Shown: piece after piece, positions 27,242-34,895 of the stretch
Position numbering within the stretch: the first letter of the stretch is position 1
Layout of the letters: each line of letters begins with the position of its first letter
Assembly: GCA_003538625.1 (NCBI GenBank)
Contig: DPRR01000023.1
Coordinates: 23,145-87,144, forward strand
Length of the DNA stretch: 64,000 bases
From: Ignavibacteriales bacterium
GTDB taxonomy: Bacteria; Bacteroidota; Ignavibacteria; Ignavibacteriales; Ignavibacteriaceae
Reading direction: 5' to 3'
Notes under the pieces: model-generated
Told to the model about the DNA's origin: nothing
The model's input: the letters and a program-made list of their open reading frames with translations, nothing else
Databases searched by the model: none
Made by a program: the position numbers and the translations under genes

Positions 27242-27829
27242 CTAAAATATAAAGGGAATAAACATCTTGGTTCTTTTCATATATTCATCATACTCTATAC
27301 CAAAAAAATCTTTATTCTCTTTTTCTTCAATTATAGCAGTGGAAATTAAAAAGATAATTACCAAGACTGCGATTATGATAGTAAAGAAATTAATGCCCTT
27401 TAACATTGTTGCAATTGATAAAAATAAAAGAGAACTGTACATTGGATGCCTTATATATTTGTAAATACCTTCCTTCACAAGATTTGCAGTATTTTCAAAT
27501 TTGAAATTTGCTGATTCCAAATTTCTCTCTGTATGATTCCCGTTTGATTTTAAGTAATAGACACTTGCAATAACTAAGTAAACTGAAGTGATTAAAAATA
27601 TCCAGGAAATAATCTGTAAAATGGAGAATGGACTATCAAACCAATAAGGAATATTTAAAATGATTAAAATTAATGTGCCCTCAAAAACAAAAAATCTATA
27701 AAACCCATGAACTTTAAAATTCAATAACGACTTTTTAGAAATATATAGGAAGAATAGAGTTCCAAAAAATAGTAGAATGATTCTTATAACTGTAAATGAA
27801 TTCATAGCCGCCAATATATCAGCTTTCAA
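27242..27829 (-). CDS. Isoprenylcysteine methyltransferase-like integral membrane protein (195 aa)
   Basis: Five hydrophobic segments are visible. The C-terminal motif GIYKYIRHPMYSSLLFL, then EEKENKDFFGIEYDEYMKRT, is the SAM-binding signature of ICMT/PEMT-type membrane methyltransferases. Bacterial members usually methylate lipids or small molecules, not prenylated proteins. It directly follows the MarR gene with no gap, so it is in one operon with its probable regulator. Confidence 0.85.
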   Translation of the reverse strand: MKADILAAMNSFTVIRIILLFFGTLFFLYISKKSLLNFKVHGFYRFFVFEGTLILIILNIPYWFDSPFSILQIISWIFLITSVYLVIASVYYLKSNGNHTERNLESANFKFENTANLVKEGIYKYIRHPMYSSLLFLSIATMLKGINFFTIIIAVLVIIFLISTAIIEEKENKDFFGIEYDEYMKRTKMFIPFIF

Positions 27830-28294
27830 CTAAGAAGTGGTTGGAATTTTAGTTTTCCGGATTTTACTCTTCGAAGCTGAATTTAAATTTTCCATTGTAA
27901 GTATTAAAAGCTTGCGTTGGGATGATTTAATCTCATTTAAAATCCTGCTAACTATAACTATACTTTGCTTCTTTAATTTTAGAATAAAAATCCTGCCTTT
28001 TCTGGATAGGGTCAAACTTAGAAATCTCCCATCTTTACGATTAAATCCTCTTATCAGATATCCCTTTGCTTCAAGCCCTTCAAGAATCCTGGTTACTCTG
28101 CTTCTGGATAGATGCATTCGAATTCCAACGTTCGTATTGCTCAATCCTTTATCAGTCCCTAATGAAAGAAGACACCTTAATTCGGCTTCTGTTAAACCAA
28201 GTTTATTAGCTAACCGGGTTTGCTTCTCCTGAATGCTGGTTACTAAGTGGAATGTTAATCTTGCTAGGGCTCTTGCAGTTTTATTATTATTCAT
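27830..28294 (-). CDS. MarR-family transcriptional regulator (154 aa)
   Basis: A winged HTH is visible: LGLTEAELRCLLSLGTDKGLS, then RMHLSRSRVTRILEGLEAKGYL and FNRKDGRFLSLTLSRKGRIFILK. The length is typical of MarR dimers. It is encoded just upstream of the membrane methyltransferase and probably controls it, responding to a small hydrophobic ligand. No palindromic operator was obvious in the upstream 200 bp. Confidence 0.88.
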   Translation of the reverse strand: MNNNKTARALARLTFHLVTSIQEKQTRLANKLGLTEAELRCLLSLGTDKGLSNTNVGIRMHLSRSRVTRILEGLEAKGYLIRGFNRKDGRFLSLTLSRKGRIFILKLKKQSIVIVSRILNEIKSSQRKLLILTMENLNSASKSKIRKTKIPTTS

Positions 28295-28815
28295 TTTCTC
28301 ACCTCAAACAAAAGTCCGTTAATTTTTTTTGTAGAAGGATATTTCATTGGATTTAATTTGGTTATTTATTTTCTCATAGTCAATAAATCCTATATAGTTA
28401 GCAATCAATAAAATGATTGAAACCCTCCAAGTAATAGATAATATTAGTCGTTTACTTAGGGTCACTCAAAACCCTTTACTGAGTGGGAGCTTTTTTATTA
28501 AGGATCTTCAGGCGCCTAAACCATTACTGCAGGATAATATTCCGTTTGCTCTCACACTGTAAGTGAAATTTTAATCATGGTGACATTAATAAGTTGATTG
28601 AATCGTAACAAAATGAAACGTTGAGTTCTATTTCCGCCTTCAATAAATAATAAGTAATTTTGTACGGCAAATTATTTTGTTAAATAGAAGTGACGATGAC
28701 TCGGTTCAACTATATGCTATTAGCGTCTGAGGATTGGTCAAATGCTCCTTCACAATACTTGATAGTCACTCAGATAAACTTTATTTTTAGCTTATAAATG
28801 CAATATTTTAGTTAC
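28295..28815. other. Intergenic region left of the element, with an orphan terminator
   Basis: No supported gene. A hairpin CACTCA/TGAGTG (28463-28485) is followed by GGGAGCTTTTTT, a plus-strand terminator shape with no plus-strand gene in front of it. It may end a small RNA starting within this gap, or be a relic. Confidence 0.4.
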
Positions 28816-28862
28816 GCACCCGTAGCTTAATTGGATAGAGCATCTGACTACGGATCAGAAGG
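28816..28862 (+). pseudogene. 5' half of a split tRNA-Arg(ACG) gene
   Basis: The acceptor GCACCCG, D arm GCTT/GAGC and full anticodon stem-loop TCTGA-CTACGGA-TCAGA are present. The next bases (AGTAGCACTC...) do not form a T arm or a 3' acceptor. The matching 3' half lies at 63953-63997, where CGGGTGT pairs with this acceptor. Together they give a perfect 74-nt cloverleaf. The gene is therefore interrupted by the integrated element and cannot give a mature tRNA from this locus. Confidence 0.9.
28845..28862 (+). other. attL core site (18 bp)
   Basis: TGACTACGGATCAGAAGG, identical to 63953-63970. It covers the anticodon stem and loop, a common crossover region for tyrosine integrases that target tRNA genes. 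Confidence 0.85.
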
Positions 28863-28884
28863 AGTAGCACTCAATTTTACTGTA

Positions 28885-28920
28885 AAAAGCTCGATTTCGT
28901 TTAGAATTCGGGCTTTTTTT
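28885..28920 (+). terminator. Terminator behind the split tRNA 5' half
   Basis: AAAAGCTCGATTT pairs with AATTCGGGCTTTT (28905-28917) and is followed by TTT. It strongly resembles the terminator after the intact internal tRNA-Arg, which also shares AAAGCTC and GGGCTTTTTT. This suggests the left junction once carried a complete tRNA 3' end that has since been lost. Confidence 0.7.
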
Positions 28921-28951
28921 GTTTGAGAATCCCGATGACTTTCGCTTTTTT

Positions 28952-28972
28952 TGTATGGAGTTTGTATGGACT
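28952..28972 (+). repeat. Left pair of integrase arm-type sites
   Basis: TGTATGGAGT (28952-28961) and TGTATGGACT (28963-28972), direct orientation, 11 bp apart. The same pair recurs at the right end of the element in reversed order of the G/C variant. I infer that they are integrase arm sites. Confidence 0.65.
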
Positions 28973-29091
28973 TCAAAGAACACAATCCAATATAGTTTTA
29001 ACGGAAGTAAAGTTCCGGGAAACCATACCGATAAAACTTCCGTTGTAAATTGTTGCTTCCATTTGGCTTTTGAACTTATACAAAAATATAA

Positions 29092-29265
29092 TTAATTATT
29101 GTTAGAGTTAACAACTTCGAGAATAATTTTTTGGCTTTGATAGATTATTCTAAATTCTTTCCCAACTTCAAAACCATATTGAAATAATTTTTTATTCTTA
29201 ATTTTAATCTGAGGAACTTTTGTAAAATCCCTCTTTGTTGGATGGCTGCTTTCATAAACTTTCAT
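29092..29265 (-). CDS. SymE-like AbrB-fold small protein (57 aa)
   Basis: Too short for most ORF callers, but it has VPQIKIKNKKLFQYGFEVGK, then FRIIYQSQKIILEVV. This is the pattern of SymE-type proteins: a conserved V-P-x-I/L, a 'K-x-L-x-x-x-G-F-x-x-G' core and a strand ending in I-I-L. SymE is a toxin-like protein related to the AbrB swapped-hairpin fold. Its ATG at 29265 overlaps the stop of the upstream gene (TAATG), and AGAGG lies in front of it. It is therefore translated together with the upstream CxxC protein. Confidence 0.65.
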   Translation of the reverse strand: MKVYESSHPTKRDFTKVPQIKIKNKKLFQYGFEVGKEFRIIYQSQKIILEVVNSNNN

Positions 29266-29459
29266 TACAAACCTCTTGGATCATAAGATTCAAAAACCTT
29301 TGAACAAATTTTGCACTTTTGCTTACGAGCTATTACAATATTATGAAGTGAATTAATTGATTGAGTTTCTTCAATTGTTTTAAGATGCTGTTTGCAGTTG
29401 TGAGGCGGAACAAAATTAAGCTGCTGGCATTGCTCTAACACGTTTTTTACTTCCATCAT
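29265..29459 (-). CDS. Small CxxC zinc-finger-like protein (64 aa)
   Basis: A start ATG at 29459 (MMEVKNVLEQ) has a textbook AAAGGAG 9 bp upstream. The sequence has a first Cys/His cluster HNCKQH and a C-terminal CKICSKVF, so it may bind one zinc. I recognise no family. Its stop overlaps the ATG of the SymE-like gene (TAATG), so the two form a coupled pair; it could be the partner or antitoxin of the SymE-like protein, which is inference only. Confidence 0.6.
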   Translation of the reverse strand: MMEVKNVLEQCQQLNFVPPHNCKQHLKTIEETQSINSLHNIVIARKQKCKICSKVFESYDPRGL

Positions 29460-30216
29460 TTTTAGTTACTCCTTTTGTCATTGGTTAAAACAAACGAGGC
29501 ACACCGCCCCGAAAAAAACATTTTGCCCGCCTTAAACAACAAAATGCGATTTCATTGGATCGTTTTACTGAGGATGTAAAGTAATATTGATAATGCAAGG
29601 CAAGTGCGAAGCGGCGTCAAGAAAAGGGCGAAAATTTATGCCGCTACAATTAAAAAGAATATTAAAAAATGGTGGTATAAATTTTTGTCCCTTTTTAGCC
29701 GCTGAGTTTCATATACACTTGCCCGTTTTATGAAAAAGGAATTGTTAAGACTAAGCTTGAATTTATGGCGGGCAAAATATTTTATAATAGTTACGACGTT
29801 AGGAGTAACAATCAATATTGGTCTGTCTTCTGGTAGTTATGGAGCGATAGCGACATAGCTACACTCAACTGGCGCTAAAGGTTAAGTTTTATGAGAGCCT
29901 TATTGACGAAATGAAGCTGAACGAAATGGAGTTTAGTTTTTCCCGTCAACCGGGAAAAGCTACGCAATGAAGTACAGCGAAATGAAGGAAATAGGGCGAA
30001 GTGAATGACAAAAACTATTAATGTTAAGTGATGTTCCCTTTGTAGTTATTGACCGAAGGGAAATAGCTACATTCCATATGATGATAATGTTAGGAGTAAC
30101 TGAGAGCCTTTTATGAAGAATGAAGCGTTTGACAGTTTACTGTCAAAAAGCGAATTGATGAAATAAAGGGCGAAGGAAATGAAAAAAATGGAAATAAAAT
30201 GATTAAATGATAATAA
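29460..30216. repeat. Non-coding stretch with duplicated blocks and inverted repeats
   Basis: No ORF with support in 757 bp. A 12-bp inverted repeat (ATTTTGCCCGCC at 29520, GGCGGGCAAAAT at 29767) spans 258 bp. GTTAGGAGTAAC occurs twice (29798 and 30089), and TGAGAGCCTT follows twice (29892 and 30101). TAGTTAT...TAGCTAC blocks are also duplicated (29833 and 30042). Perfect hairpins lie at 29938-29958 and 30128-30147. Both block copies look like one ~200-bp unit that has diverged. Confidence 0.6.
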
Positions 30217-30243
30217 AAAGTCCCGAAGGATATCGGGACTTTT
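30217..30243 (-). terminator. Terminator after the DUF6266-like gene
   Basis: AAAAGTCCCGA and TCGGGACTTTT flank AGGATA. On the minus strand the stem is followed by TTTTTATTA. It closes the minus-strand operon that starts with the nuclease gene. Confidence 0.9.
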
Positions 30244-30269
30244 GGAAGGATTGTTGTTATTGCTAAGGG

Positions 30270-30953
30270 TTAGCTGTTCTTAGTATAGGTTGCTGAATAC
30301 TGAACAATCTTACCTTCAGCATTTTTGGAAGCAACAATAAAGAACAAAATTGAGTTCTGATATTTAGCTGCTACTGCTTGCTGTAATACATTCAATGCAA
30401 TGACAACAGTGAATGGCTGAGTGAAGTTATAAGCAGGTAATTCAGCATTGAGTGAAGTGATCTGATATGCTGGATCCTCTGGATTGATTGGATTGAAGTA
30501 GCATATAACTCCATTTGCTGAAAGATTGACTTCTTCCGGAGTGAATACAGAAGCAGTGTTAAGAGCTAAAAGTTCTACAGAAACATTATCTGCTTCAACT
30601 GTGGCTGTTTGCACTGGAAGTGCAAAGCCACCAGGTGTAATAATGTTCTGATCAGTTGGCTTTGCTGCTGAGGAATATGCGAAATTGTTTTTGAAGGTAT
30701 AGTTATAAACAGTCATACCGGCTGTTTTAACTTTCTTCCAGATTTCGTATAAAGCAGAAAGTGTAAGCAAGACTTTAATGAAGTTACCAGTAACAGAAAA
30801 TTTCTTTCTTATTTCAATTACTGCAGGGTCTTGGCTTGCGTTAAAGCTTGACGGTCTTGCAGCAAGGATGGTTCTTCCTTCAATTGTACGAGCTGAAAGA
30901 TTGCCAAGTCTGCCGCTTAAATTACCGAGTACATTACCTTTTACTATAGCCAT
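30270..30953 (-). CDS. DUF6266-like protein, possibly phage-type (227 aa)
   Basis: The N-terminus MAIVKGNVLGNLSGRLGNLS, then RTILAARPSSF, resembles the DUF6266 family that is frequent in Bacteroidota (G-x-x-G-x-x-S-G-k-x-G-N pattern). The remainder is beta-rich with hydrophobic strands. I start at the ATG at 30953 because AAGAGGT lies just upstream; an earlier in-frame ATG at 30992 lacks a site. The role is unknown; I do not claim a virion function. Confidence 0.65.
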   Translation of the reverse strand: MAIVKGNVLGNLSGRLGNLSARTIEGRTILAARPSSFNASQDPAVIEIRKKFSVTGNFIKVLLTLSALYEIWKKVKTAGMTVYNYTFKNNFAYSSAAKPTDQNIITPGGFALPVQTATVEADNVSVELLALNTASVFTPEEVNLSANGVICYFNPINPEDPAYQITSLNAELPAYNFTQPFTVVIALNVLQQAVAAKYQNSILFFIVASKNAEGKIVQYSATYTKNS

Positions 30954-31085
30954 TGAGTTACCTCTTATGATTAATGAAAATTTATAGTTCAATTCTAAAA
31001 AAGAAGGAAAAGTTTTTCACTGTATAGATTTGACAGTGAGACTATTTAGAGACTGGTTAGAGACTTGGAAGAAGCTTTCTGAGGT

Positions 31086-31352
31086 TTAAGAAAAGACAAC
31101 CGGAAGTTTTAGCTTCAAAGTTCTTTTTCTGAAGAGAATATTATTCAAGGTAGAATCTGAAAGAGAATACTTCTCGCTCAAGATTTGAGTGGAAATAGAA
31201 GCTGAGAATTTATTGCGAAGCTCTTTATATTCGTTTCTGATTTTAAGATTGCGGAGTTCCGTTTCATCAATAAGGTTTAATGCACGGAGTTTCTGGAATA
31301 CTTCAGATAAAGCAATTTCTTGTAATTCAATATGTTCATCGGTAACAAACAA
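31086..31352 (-). CDS. Small HTH-like protein (88 aa)
   Basis: A central acidic/basic helix region is followed by SASISTQILSEKYSLSDSTLNNILFRKRT, which looks like a helix-turn-helix with a basic recognition helix. The only in-frame start is TTG at 31352, right after the stop of the upstream 73-aa gene (5-bp gap). No Shine-Dalgarno is visible, so reinitiation after the upstream gene is likely. Function unknown, perhaps a phage-type regulator. Confidence 0.5.
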   Translation of the reverse strand: MFVTDEHIELQEIALSEVFQKLRALNLIDETELRNLKIRNEYKELRNKFSASISTQILSEKYSLSDSTLNNILFRKRTLKLKLPVVFS

Positions 31353-31357
31353 AATAC

Positions 31358-31579
31358 TTATTCAATATCTTTATTGATTTGACTGTTGTTGCGTGATTTT
31401 AATTCGTTAAGAATCAAGAAATAAATTTTTACGACTGTAAAAATGAATGTTGCAATTAAAAGAAAAAGCTTGAAGATTTCTTCTATTAAACCAAAAGAAG
31501 GTATTTGAGCATAAGCGCAAATACCAATATTAAAAGTAGGAATTGAAAAATATGAGAAATATTTTTTTATCATTACCAT
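31358..31579 (-). CDS. Small membrane protein (73 aa)
   Basis: One or two hydrophobic segments (EEIFKLFLLIATFIFTVVKI in the middle). It starts at 31579, the same base that ends the nuclease gene (TAATG), so it is coupled to it. I recognise no family. The size and layout resemble holin-like small phage proteins, but that is a guess. Confidence 0.5.
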   Translation of the reverse strand: MVMIKKYFSYFSIPTFNIGICAYAQIPSFGLIEEIFKLFLLIATFIFTVVKIYFLILNELKSRNNSQINKDIE

Positions 31580-32088
31580 TATCCTTCTACTGACCAGATT
31601 CCGAGTTTCTTGCGTATTGCTGTTCTTCTGAGATTGTAAAAAATGTGATAATATCTTTTGTCCTTATTGTAGTAGCTTATTCTTGCATAACCTTTCTTCA
31701 ATAGTTCAGCTTGAATGAAAAGAGAATCTTTTCCATTCACGTCTGTTAGCCAGGTATAGGCAAGCAATCTTCCAAAAATATCAAATGCTTTTCCATCAAA
31801 CGTAAGTTTGATGAACTTCCCTTCAATTAAAGACTTGGTAAAATAATAAGCTGAATCAGAGAATAGTTCAGGTGGTTTACCAGTTTTTTCAAGTTCCGGT
31901 GTATCAATGCCCAGCATTCTAACGTATTGAGAATCAGAAAGAACGAAAGTATCACCATCAATTACGCGAGATACAAAAGCTTTCCTTGTGTAATTGTAAG
32001 GGTATGAAAAATTTGGATTTTGTGCGAGTACTGCTGCAGAAAACAAAACCAAAATTACTATGCTGATAAGGATGTTGTACAATCTCAT
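31579..32088 (-). CDS. Secreted staphylococcal-nuclease-like (SNase) protein (169 aa)
   Basis: A signal peptide (MRLYNILISIVILVLFSAAV, cleaved after ALA-like VLAQ) precedes a full SNase domain. VSRVIDGDTFVLSD, RMLGIDTPELEK, DIFGRLLAYTW and LLKKGYARISYYNK contain the expected Asp, Arg and Glu positions. It cleaves DNA or RNA outside the cytoplasm with calcium. It heads a minus-strand group with a small membrane protein, an HTH-like protein and the DUF6266-like gene. Mobile elements often carry such a nuclease. Confidence 0.88.
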   Translation of the reverse strand: MRLYNILISIVILVLFSAAVLAQNPNFSYPYNYTRKAFVSRVIDGDTFVLSDSQYVRMLGIDTPELEKTGKPPELFSDSAYYFTKSLIEGKFIKLTFDGKAFDIFGRLLAYTWLTDVNGKDSLFIQAELLKKGYARISYYNKDKRYYHIFYNLRRTAIRKKLGIWSVEG

Positions 32089-32218
32089 ATTTTATTTTTC
32101 CGTTTGAAGAAAAAATAATTGATAAGTAAAATGTGTGCAACGCTCTATATTTATGATTTGTTTTCTTTTGTTTTCATAATGAAGGAAAAGCATACTGAAG
32201 TTGCGTTTTACCAATATA

Positions 32219-32374
32219 AGCTGAATGAAGGCGTGTCGAGGAACGAGCCGCCGTAATGAAGCGATGTTTACTGAGAATGTTATGACAGAATGAACAATGA
32301 AAGGTTTAATTGATGTCTTCACTAATGTAAGCGGAACGAAGGCGTGTCGAAGTATGAGCCGCCGAAGTGGAGCG
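32219..32374 (+). repeat. Two 45-nt direct repeats with an internal hairpin
   Basis: Units at 32219-32263 and 32330-32374 agree at 37 of 45 positions by eye. Each has GGCG-TG-TCG and CGA-G-CCGCC arms that can form a hairpin; copy 2 has the compensating-like TGA instead of CGA. The 111-bp period has no coding function I can see. Confidence 0.6.
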
Positions 32375-32406
32375 TTGATGAACTGATTAGGTTACGTGCC
32401 GAGTTT

Positions 32407-32490
32407 ACATAAGCCAACATTATGCGACTTCGATAGAACTACAAAGTAATGTTGGGACTGCTTTAGTTAGTTGCATAATGTTTCTTATGT
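32407..32490. repeat. Imperfect palindrome with alternative stems
   Basis: A 22-nt arm at 32407-32428 pairs with 32470-32490 (one bulge, one mismatch). The inner part CCAACATTA (32414-32422) can instead pair with TAATGTTGG (32447-32455). Only one of the two stems can exist at once. Confidence 0.6.
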
Positions 32491-32821
32491 AATACTGGCT
32501 GATAATGTCAAGATGATCTGAGACCACAAATGAATCGTTGCTTGATAATGTTTATTCTCTTGATTGGTTGTTTTTTGAAATGATAGTTTACTGGCAATAA
32601 GTAAAAGGGTTTTTAGAAAAGGAAATTCTTTATTTTATAAGGAGTTATAAGAACACTTTACTTGGGCTTTTCTAAAAAGGGCGATTTCTTTACTGAAGTT
32701 TTACTAAACATAGAAAAGGACTGAAAGGATCAGCTTTCGGTGAGCTACGGCAGACAGGCAAAAGGGACGAAATGTTTTACATCTTATTTACATTTTAAAA
32801 TATGGATTTCACGGTTAATTC

Positions 32822-32928
32822 ATTGGCTAAAATTCGACTAATTATTGGCTAAAAATGTTTTGATTTCTTAATAAAAACGAAACATTTATCGATTTTATTG
32901 GCTAAACGATTGGCTAATTATTGGCTAA
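32822..32928 (+). repeat. Five iteron-like ATTGGCTAA repeats
   Basis: Copies start at 32822, 32844, 32897, 32909 and 32920, all in direct orientation; spacings are 22, 53, 12 and 11 bp. The last three are nearly one DNA turn apart. They lie directly after the stop of the AlbA_2 gene. They could be replication iterons, a regulator binding array, or a relic. Confidence 0.7.
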
Positions 32929-32946
32929 TGATTGACAGACTTAGAA

Positions 32947-34620
32947 TTATTTAATCTTCCATTCAGATGTTTTAGTCTTACCGGTACTGATAATTGTTTT
33001 ATCCTTATGAGCCATTTCAAAAAGTAAATTTTTTACTTTGGCTTTTTTTTGTTTTTCATTGAGCACATCAGAAATTTTTGTAAGCAATAAATCATACAAT
33101 TCGCTACGAGTAGCTTTACCATATTTAGAAATGTATTCTATAATCAAATCTTTATAATATTTTTTATCGAATGCTTTGTTTTTAATGTATGCTGACTTTT
33201 CACCAGTGATAGAAGCAATCTTGGATGTAACAAAAATATTAGGGTATCTGCCTTCAGCAAGTTTTTGTTTTTTTAGATGCTGTGATTCTTCTTTTGTAAG
33301 CTGCTGATTTTTCTGAACTTTGTCCAAAAGAAATGTTGTGTACAAATCTAAGTCTGCTTTTTCAATAAGAAGCTTAGAATAATTTTCATTGATGACACGA
33401 CCATAAATTTTTAACGTGATTTTATCAGAAGCAGAAAAATCATATTCTGGTAAAGGCAGGTATCTTTTCTTCTGTTCAAGGAACATCTTTTTAATTCCGT
33501 GACCAACGGTATCAATCATACCAAGGTTTACCATTGCTTGCGCTAAAAAGCTGTTGCGATATTTTTCCGGTGTTTTATCTTTGAAAAGATATTCTTCAAG
33601 ATTTCCTTCAAAGAATTTTCCAGCATTAGTAAAAATCAATTCATCAGTTTTTTCGATTACGTTTATACGTGAGTTAAGCGAATAGTCTTGATGAGCTATG
33701 CAGTTATTTAATGCTTCTAAAATAATCCACTGTTCATATTTACTAACTTCAATAGGTGTAAGACTATCAACTGGAAGGATTTTATAATTATAGTTACGAA
33801 TCTTTTGGTAAAGATTATTAATCGTTAAGGAAAGCGGCGGGTCGAAATGTTCGTAGCCGGATTCTTCTGATTCAAGTTTCCAAGTTATTTTTGCAATTGA
33901 AGGAGATAAATAATGAGTTGATTCGGATTTGCCAAGTAATATGATTGCAGCATTTGTAATTTTACCATTAATAGTGATTTTAGCTTTATCAAGAAATGCA
34001 GCATCATTCCAGTTATCAATGTCATTGAATATTGCTTTGTCCTTGCTTTTTGATTTGTAAACTTCGCGTGCTTTTAAAATAGCAAGCGGATCCAAATCAT
34101 TGATTGAAGCTTTTGGGATTATCTGAGCAGACCAATCAAATTGATTAGCTTGTTTACGAATCTGTTCAATCTCTTGAAGGTTTAACGCGCCTAAAACTTC
34201 TCCATCACGACCATAATAATGACCTTCCCAGGCTACAGGAAAGCCGGGCGGAGCTGCGGGTATTTGAAATAAAACAACACGACCTTGAGAATGGTTTACT
34301 TCAAAGATTTCAATAAAAGTTATTCTATTGGTAGTTTTGTTTGCGATTTCAGGTTTAAGAGAATCTAAAGCTGGGCGATGGTTTCGATAATTGGTTCCGA
34401 CAATATTATGGTTTTTATTTACACCAAAGATTAACCAACTGCAATTTTTGTTTTTAAGATTAGCTTCATTGCATAATGCAGAAAAGTATTTACCAAGTTT
34501 TTCAAAAGAGTAATCATTTCTTGCTTCCTTGAATTCTACAAGTTCTGTTTCTCCAGGAAGAGTAAGTAATTCGTTTAGTTTATTTAATAGTTTGGATTGA
34601 ATCATATTTTGCTTATGCAA
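32947..34620 (-). CDS. AlbA_2 (Schlafen-like) domain and ATPase-like protein (557 aa)
   Basis: The N-terminal AlbA_2 domain reads ETELVEFKEARNDYSF, then CSWLIFGVNKNHNIVGTN and GHYYGRDGEVLGAL, typical of putative DNA/RNA-binding modules related to Schlafen. A RecG-like/HATPase C-terminal part follows, with LEALNNCIAHQDYSLNSRI, TNAGKFFEG and AMVNLGMIDTVGHGIKKM. A winged helix may end the protein. Such proteins are common in mobile and defence loci. It is divergent from the QueC-like pair, sharing a 275-bp intergenic region. Start ATG at 34620 has AGAG upstream. Confidence 0.82.
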   Translation of the reverse strand: MHKQNMIQSKLLNKLNELLTLPGETELVEFKEARNDYSFEKLGKYFSALCNEANLKNKNCSWLIFGVNKNHNIVGTNYRNHRPALDSLKPEIANKTTNRITFIEIFEVNHSQGRVVLFQIPAAPPGFPVAWEGHYYGRDGEVLGALNLQEIEQIRKQANQFDWSAQIIPKASINDLDPLAILKAREVYKSKSKDKAIFNDIDNWNDAAFLDKAKITINGKITNAAIILLGKSESTHYLSPSIAKITWKLESEESGYEHFDPPLSLTINNLYQKIRNYNYKILPVDSLTPIEVSKYEQWIILEALNNCIAHQDYSLNSRINVIEKTDELIFTNAGKFFEGNLEEYLFKDKTPEKYRNSFLAQAMVNLGMIDTVGHGIKKMFLEQKKRYLPLPEYDFSASDKITLKIYGRVINENYSKLLIEKADLDLYTTFLLDKVQKNQQLTKEESQHLKKQKLAEGRYPNIFVTSKIASITGEKSAYIKNKAFDKKYYKDLIIEYISKYGKATRSELYDLLLTKISDVLNEKQKKAKVKNLLFEMAHKDKTIISTGKTKTSEWKIK

Positions 34621-34895
34621 TTACTCTGATAACATTATTAAATAGCACTTATAAAAATAGGAAAAGAAAAAGTGGATGGAAAGAATTAAATGGAAAGAAT
34701 TAAAGGAAAGATTATTTAGTTTTCTTTTCAATTTACTTATATTTGCAAAAGTTCCAGTTCGTCCGGTGAGTAGATCAAAGAACAAAAACAACCAAATTGA
34801 AAAGTGGAAATTGATTATTCAGAAAAACCAAGTCTTTGTTTTTACTTAATGGTTAAGCCAAAGGCATACAGTAATAAAATTTAAGGGGATATTTA
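34621..34895. promoter_or_regulatory. Divergent control region of the AlbA_2 gene and the QueC-like operon
   Basis: The 275 bp hold both promoters by position. A direct repeat GGAAAGAATTAAA occurs twice about 14 bp apart near 34678, and could be an operator. AAGGGG (about 34882) is a good Shine-Dalgarno for the TTG at 34896. I could not define -10/-35 boxes. Confidence 0.4.

Larger units (their letters stand above)
32089..32946. other. Non-coding stretch rich in repeats
   Basis: 858 bp without a convincing gene; the only long frame (32092-32322) has no family match or Shine-Dalgarno. It holds a pair of 45-nt repeats, a long imperfect palindrome and five ATTGGCTAA copies, listed separately. 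A fragment GCTACGGCAGACAGGCA (about 32741) resembles an interspersed palindrome relic. Confidence 0.55.

Noticed and set aside
32092..32322. 76-aa ORF on the minus strand
   Set aside because: No Shine-Dalgarno, no family and it overlaps the repeat-rich gap; probably spurious.
32407..32490. Integron attC site
   Set aside because: No core GTTRRRY/RYYYAAC boxes and no integron integrase; the palindrome alone is not enough.
32822..32928. CRISPR array
   Set aside because: Repeats are 9 bp and spacing is irregular; no cas gene is present.
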